Assembly: GCA_007125415.1 (NCBI GenBank)
Contig: SLDH01000285.1
Coordinates: 1-14,539, forward strand
Reading direction: 5' to 3'
Source of the DNA: Roseovarius sp.
GTDB taxonomy: Bacteria > Pseudomonadota > Alphaproteobacteria > Rhodobacterales > Rhodobacteraceae
Length of the DNA stretch: 14,539 nucleotides
A model generated the notes under the pieces. That model saw only the letters and a program-made list of their open reading frames with translations, made no database searches and was not told the origin of the DNA. The first letter of the stretch is position 1. The number at the start of each line of letters is the position of its first letter. A program made the translations under genes and the position numbers. Below are positions 13,333 through 14,539 of the stretch, in pieces.

Positions 13333-14539
13333 ATGACCGATCTCGCCCCGCTCAGACGCGCGCTAATTTCTGTTTCCGACAAGACCGGGCTGGCCGAACT
13401 GGGCCAGGCACTGGCCGCGCGGGGGGTGGAGCTTGTCTCGACCGGGGGGACGGCGAAGGCGCTCCGGGCGGCGGGGCTCGAGGTGATCGACGTGGCCACG
13501 CTCACCGGCTTTCCCGAGATGATGGACGGGCGGGTGAAGACGCTGCACCCCGCCGTGCATGGCGGGCTCCTGGCGCTGCGCGACAATGCGGACCATCTCG
13601 CGGCGATGGAGGCGCAGGGCATCGGGGCGATCGATCTTCTGGTGGTCAATCTCTATCCGTTCGAGGAGACGGTTCGAGCGGGGGCTGATGACGCCACCTG
13701 TATCGAGAATATCGATATCGGGGGCCCGGCGATGATCCGGGCGGCGGCGAAGAACCACGGTTTCGTCAGCGTGGTGGTCGATGTGCAGGATTACGGCGCG
13801 CTGACCGACGAGCTGGCGCGCCATGACGGTCGGACCAGCGCCGCGTTCCGCAAATCGCTTGCACAGACCGCCTATGCGCGCACGGCGGCCTATGACGCCG
13901 CCGTCTCCACCTGGATGGCCAAGGCGATCGGCGAGACGACCCCGCGCCGCCAGACCGTGGCCGCGACGCTCGCGCAGAGCCTTCGCTATGGCGAGAACCC
14001 GCATCAGGCGGCCGCCTTCTACACCGAAGGCCGCGCGCGCCCCGGTGTCGCCACGGCGCGGCAGGTGCAGGGCAAGGCGCTGAGCTACAACAACATCAAT
14101 GACACGGATGCGGCCTTCGAACTGGTGTCGGAATTCGATCCCGGCGAGGGCCCGGCTGTGGCGATCATCAAGCATGCCAACCCCTGCGGTGTGGCGCGCG
14201 CCGATACGCTGGCCGAGGCCTATGGGCGCGCCTTCGACTGTGACCGCGTATCGGCCTTCGGCGGCATCATCGCCCTGAACCAGCCGCTCGATGCAAGGAC
14301 CGCCGAGGAGATCAGCGGGATTTTCACAGAAGTGGTGATCGCGCCCGGGGCTGACGATGCGGCCATGGGTATTTTTGCCAAGAAGAAGAACATGCGCCTT
14401 CTGCTGACCGATGGGCTGGCCGATCCGGGCGCGGCGGGGCGGGTGATGAAGCAGGTGTCGGGGGGCTATCTGGTGCAGGACAAGGACAATGGCCGGCTGA
14501 CGCCTGCGGATCTCAAGGTGGTCACCCGGCGCCGGCCGA
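13333..14539 (+). CDS. purH: Bifunctional AICAR formyltransferase/IMP cyclohydrolase PurH, 3' end outside window
   Basis: PurH performs the last two steps of IMP synthesis, formylating AICAR and closing the ring. The window holds 402 codons; the family is about 530 aa, so roughly a quarter is missing at the right edge. The N-terminal cyclohydrolase domain shows [10 protein letters not shown] (10-19), [24 protein letters not shown] and VNLYPFE. The formyltransferase domain begins with [11 protein letters not shown] and has [22 protein letters not shown] with the Lys-His pair, and [13 protein letters not shown] 13333 is used; AAGGA is 13 nt before it, longer than ideal. Codons 345-352 (MGIFAKKK) are written with the 22-bp motif also found after hemC, including AT-rich codons ATT and TTT unusual for this gene. 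Confidence 0.96.
   Translation, partial: MTDLAPLRRALISVSDKTGLAELGQALAARGVELVSTGGTAKALRAAGLEVIDVATLTGFPEMMDGRVKTLHPAVHGGLLALRDNADHLAAMEAQGIGAIDLLVVNLYPFEETVRAGADDATCIENIDIGGPAMIRAAAKNHGFVSVVVDVQDYGALTDELARHDGRTSAAFRKSLAQTAYARTAAYDAAVSTWMAKAIGETTPRRQTVAATLAQSLRYGENPHQAAAFYTEGRARPGVATARQVQGKALSYNNINDTDAAFELVSEFDPGEGPAVAIIKHANPCGVARADTLAEAYGRAFDCDRVSAFGGIIALNQPLDARTAEEISGIFTEVVIAPGADDAAMGIFAKKKNMRLLLTDGLADPGAAGRVMKQVSGGYLVQDKDNGRLTPADLKVVTRRRP
14367..14388 (+). repeat. 22-bp motif inside purH identical to 2621-2642
   Basis: An exact 22-base match (starting GGGTATTTTTGCC and ending in AAG triplets) to the intergenic motif downstream of hemC, in the same strand orientation. Here it is translated as part of MGIFAKKK. 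Flanking bases differ on both sides, so this is a bounded motif and not a longer duplication. Confidence 0.85.

Noticed and set aside
13363..14175. 270-codon minus-strand frame inside purH
   Set aside because: It is antisense to purH, whose two domains are plainly readable on the plus strand.

Overview
The window is GC-rich chromosomal DNA of housekeeping character. Protein sequence style, gene content and gene order point to an alphaproteobacterium of the Rhodobacterales (Roseobacter/Rhodobacter group). This is inferred from recognisable families only; there is no rRNA or tRNA gene to confirm it. Sixteen features are protein-coding genes or parts of them, and no transposase, phage gene, CRISPR array or toxin system was seen.

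Layout. 1-498: non-coding, with a dispersed repeat copy. 499-2594: two divergent haem/tetrapyrrole genes, hemE (minus) and hemC (plus). 2595-2670: a short convergent gap with a strong hairpin and a 22-bp motif that recurs inside purH. 2671-5282 (minus): a tightly packed cluster, rbfA, a secreted NAGPA/DUF2233-type protein, truB and a DUF1643 gene, with overlaps or gaps of a few bases. 5409-6218: dapB (plus). 6310-6663: a small secreted protein of unknown function. 6664-8860 (minus): a thiamine operon thiM-thiE-thiD joined by ATGA overlaps and headed by a TPP riboswitch with its own promoter. 9035-9658 (minus): an HD-domain protein whose metal-ligand pattern resembles PhnZ/MIOX-type diiron oxygenases. 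9659-9952: intergenic DNA with the second dispersed repeat copy. 9953-10132 (minus): a 59-aa SDHAF4-like (DUF1674) protein. 10204-14539 (plus): rsmB, a heparinase II/III-family gene and the first 402 codons of purH, which runs off the window.

Functional picture. hemE and hemC act in uroporphyrinogen synthesis and onward to coproporphyrinogen. rbfA, truB and rsmB act in ribosome and tRNA maturation. thiM, thiE and thiD make thiamine phosphate from salvaged thiazole and pyrimidine, and the riboswitch closes the feedback loop through TPP. dapB serves lysine and peptidoglycan precursor synthesis and purH serves purine synthesis. The least explained parts are the two secreted proteins, the DUF1643 protein, the HD-domain protein, the cytoplasmic-looking heparinase homologue and the repeated intergenic sequences. 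I found no clear novel multi-gene system; the repeats and the motif shared between an intergenic site and the purH reading frame are the most unusual signals.
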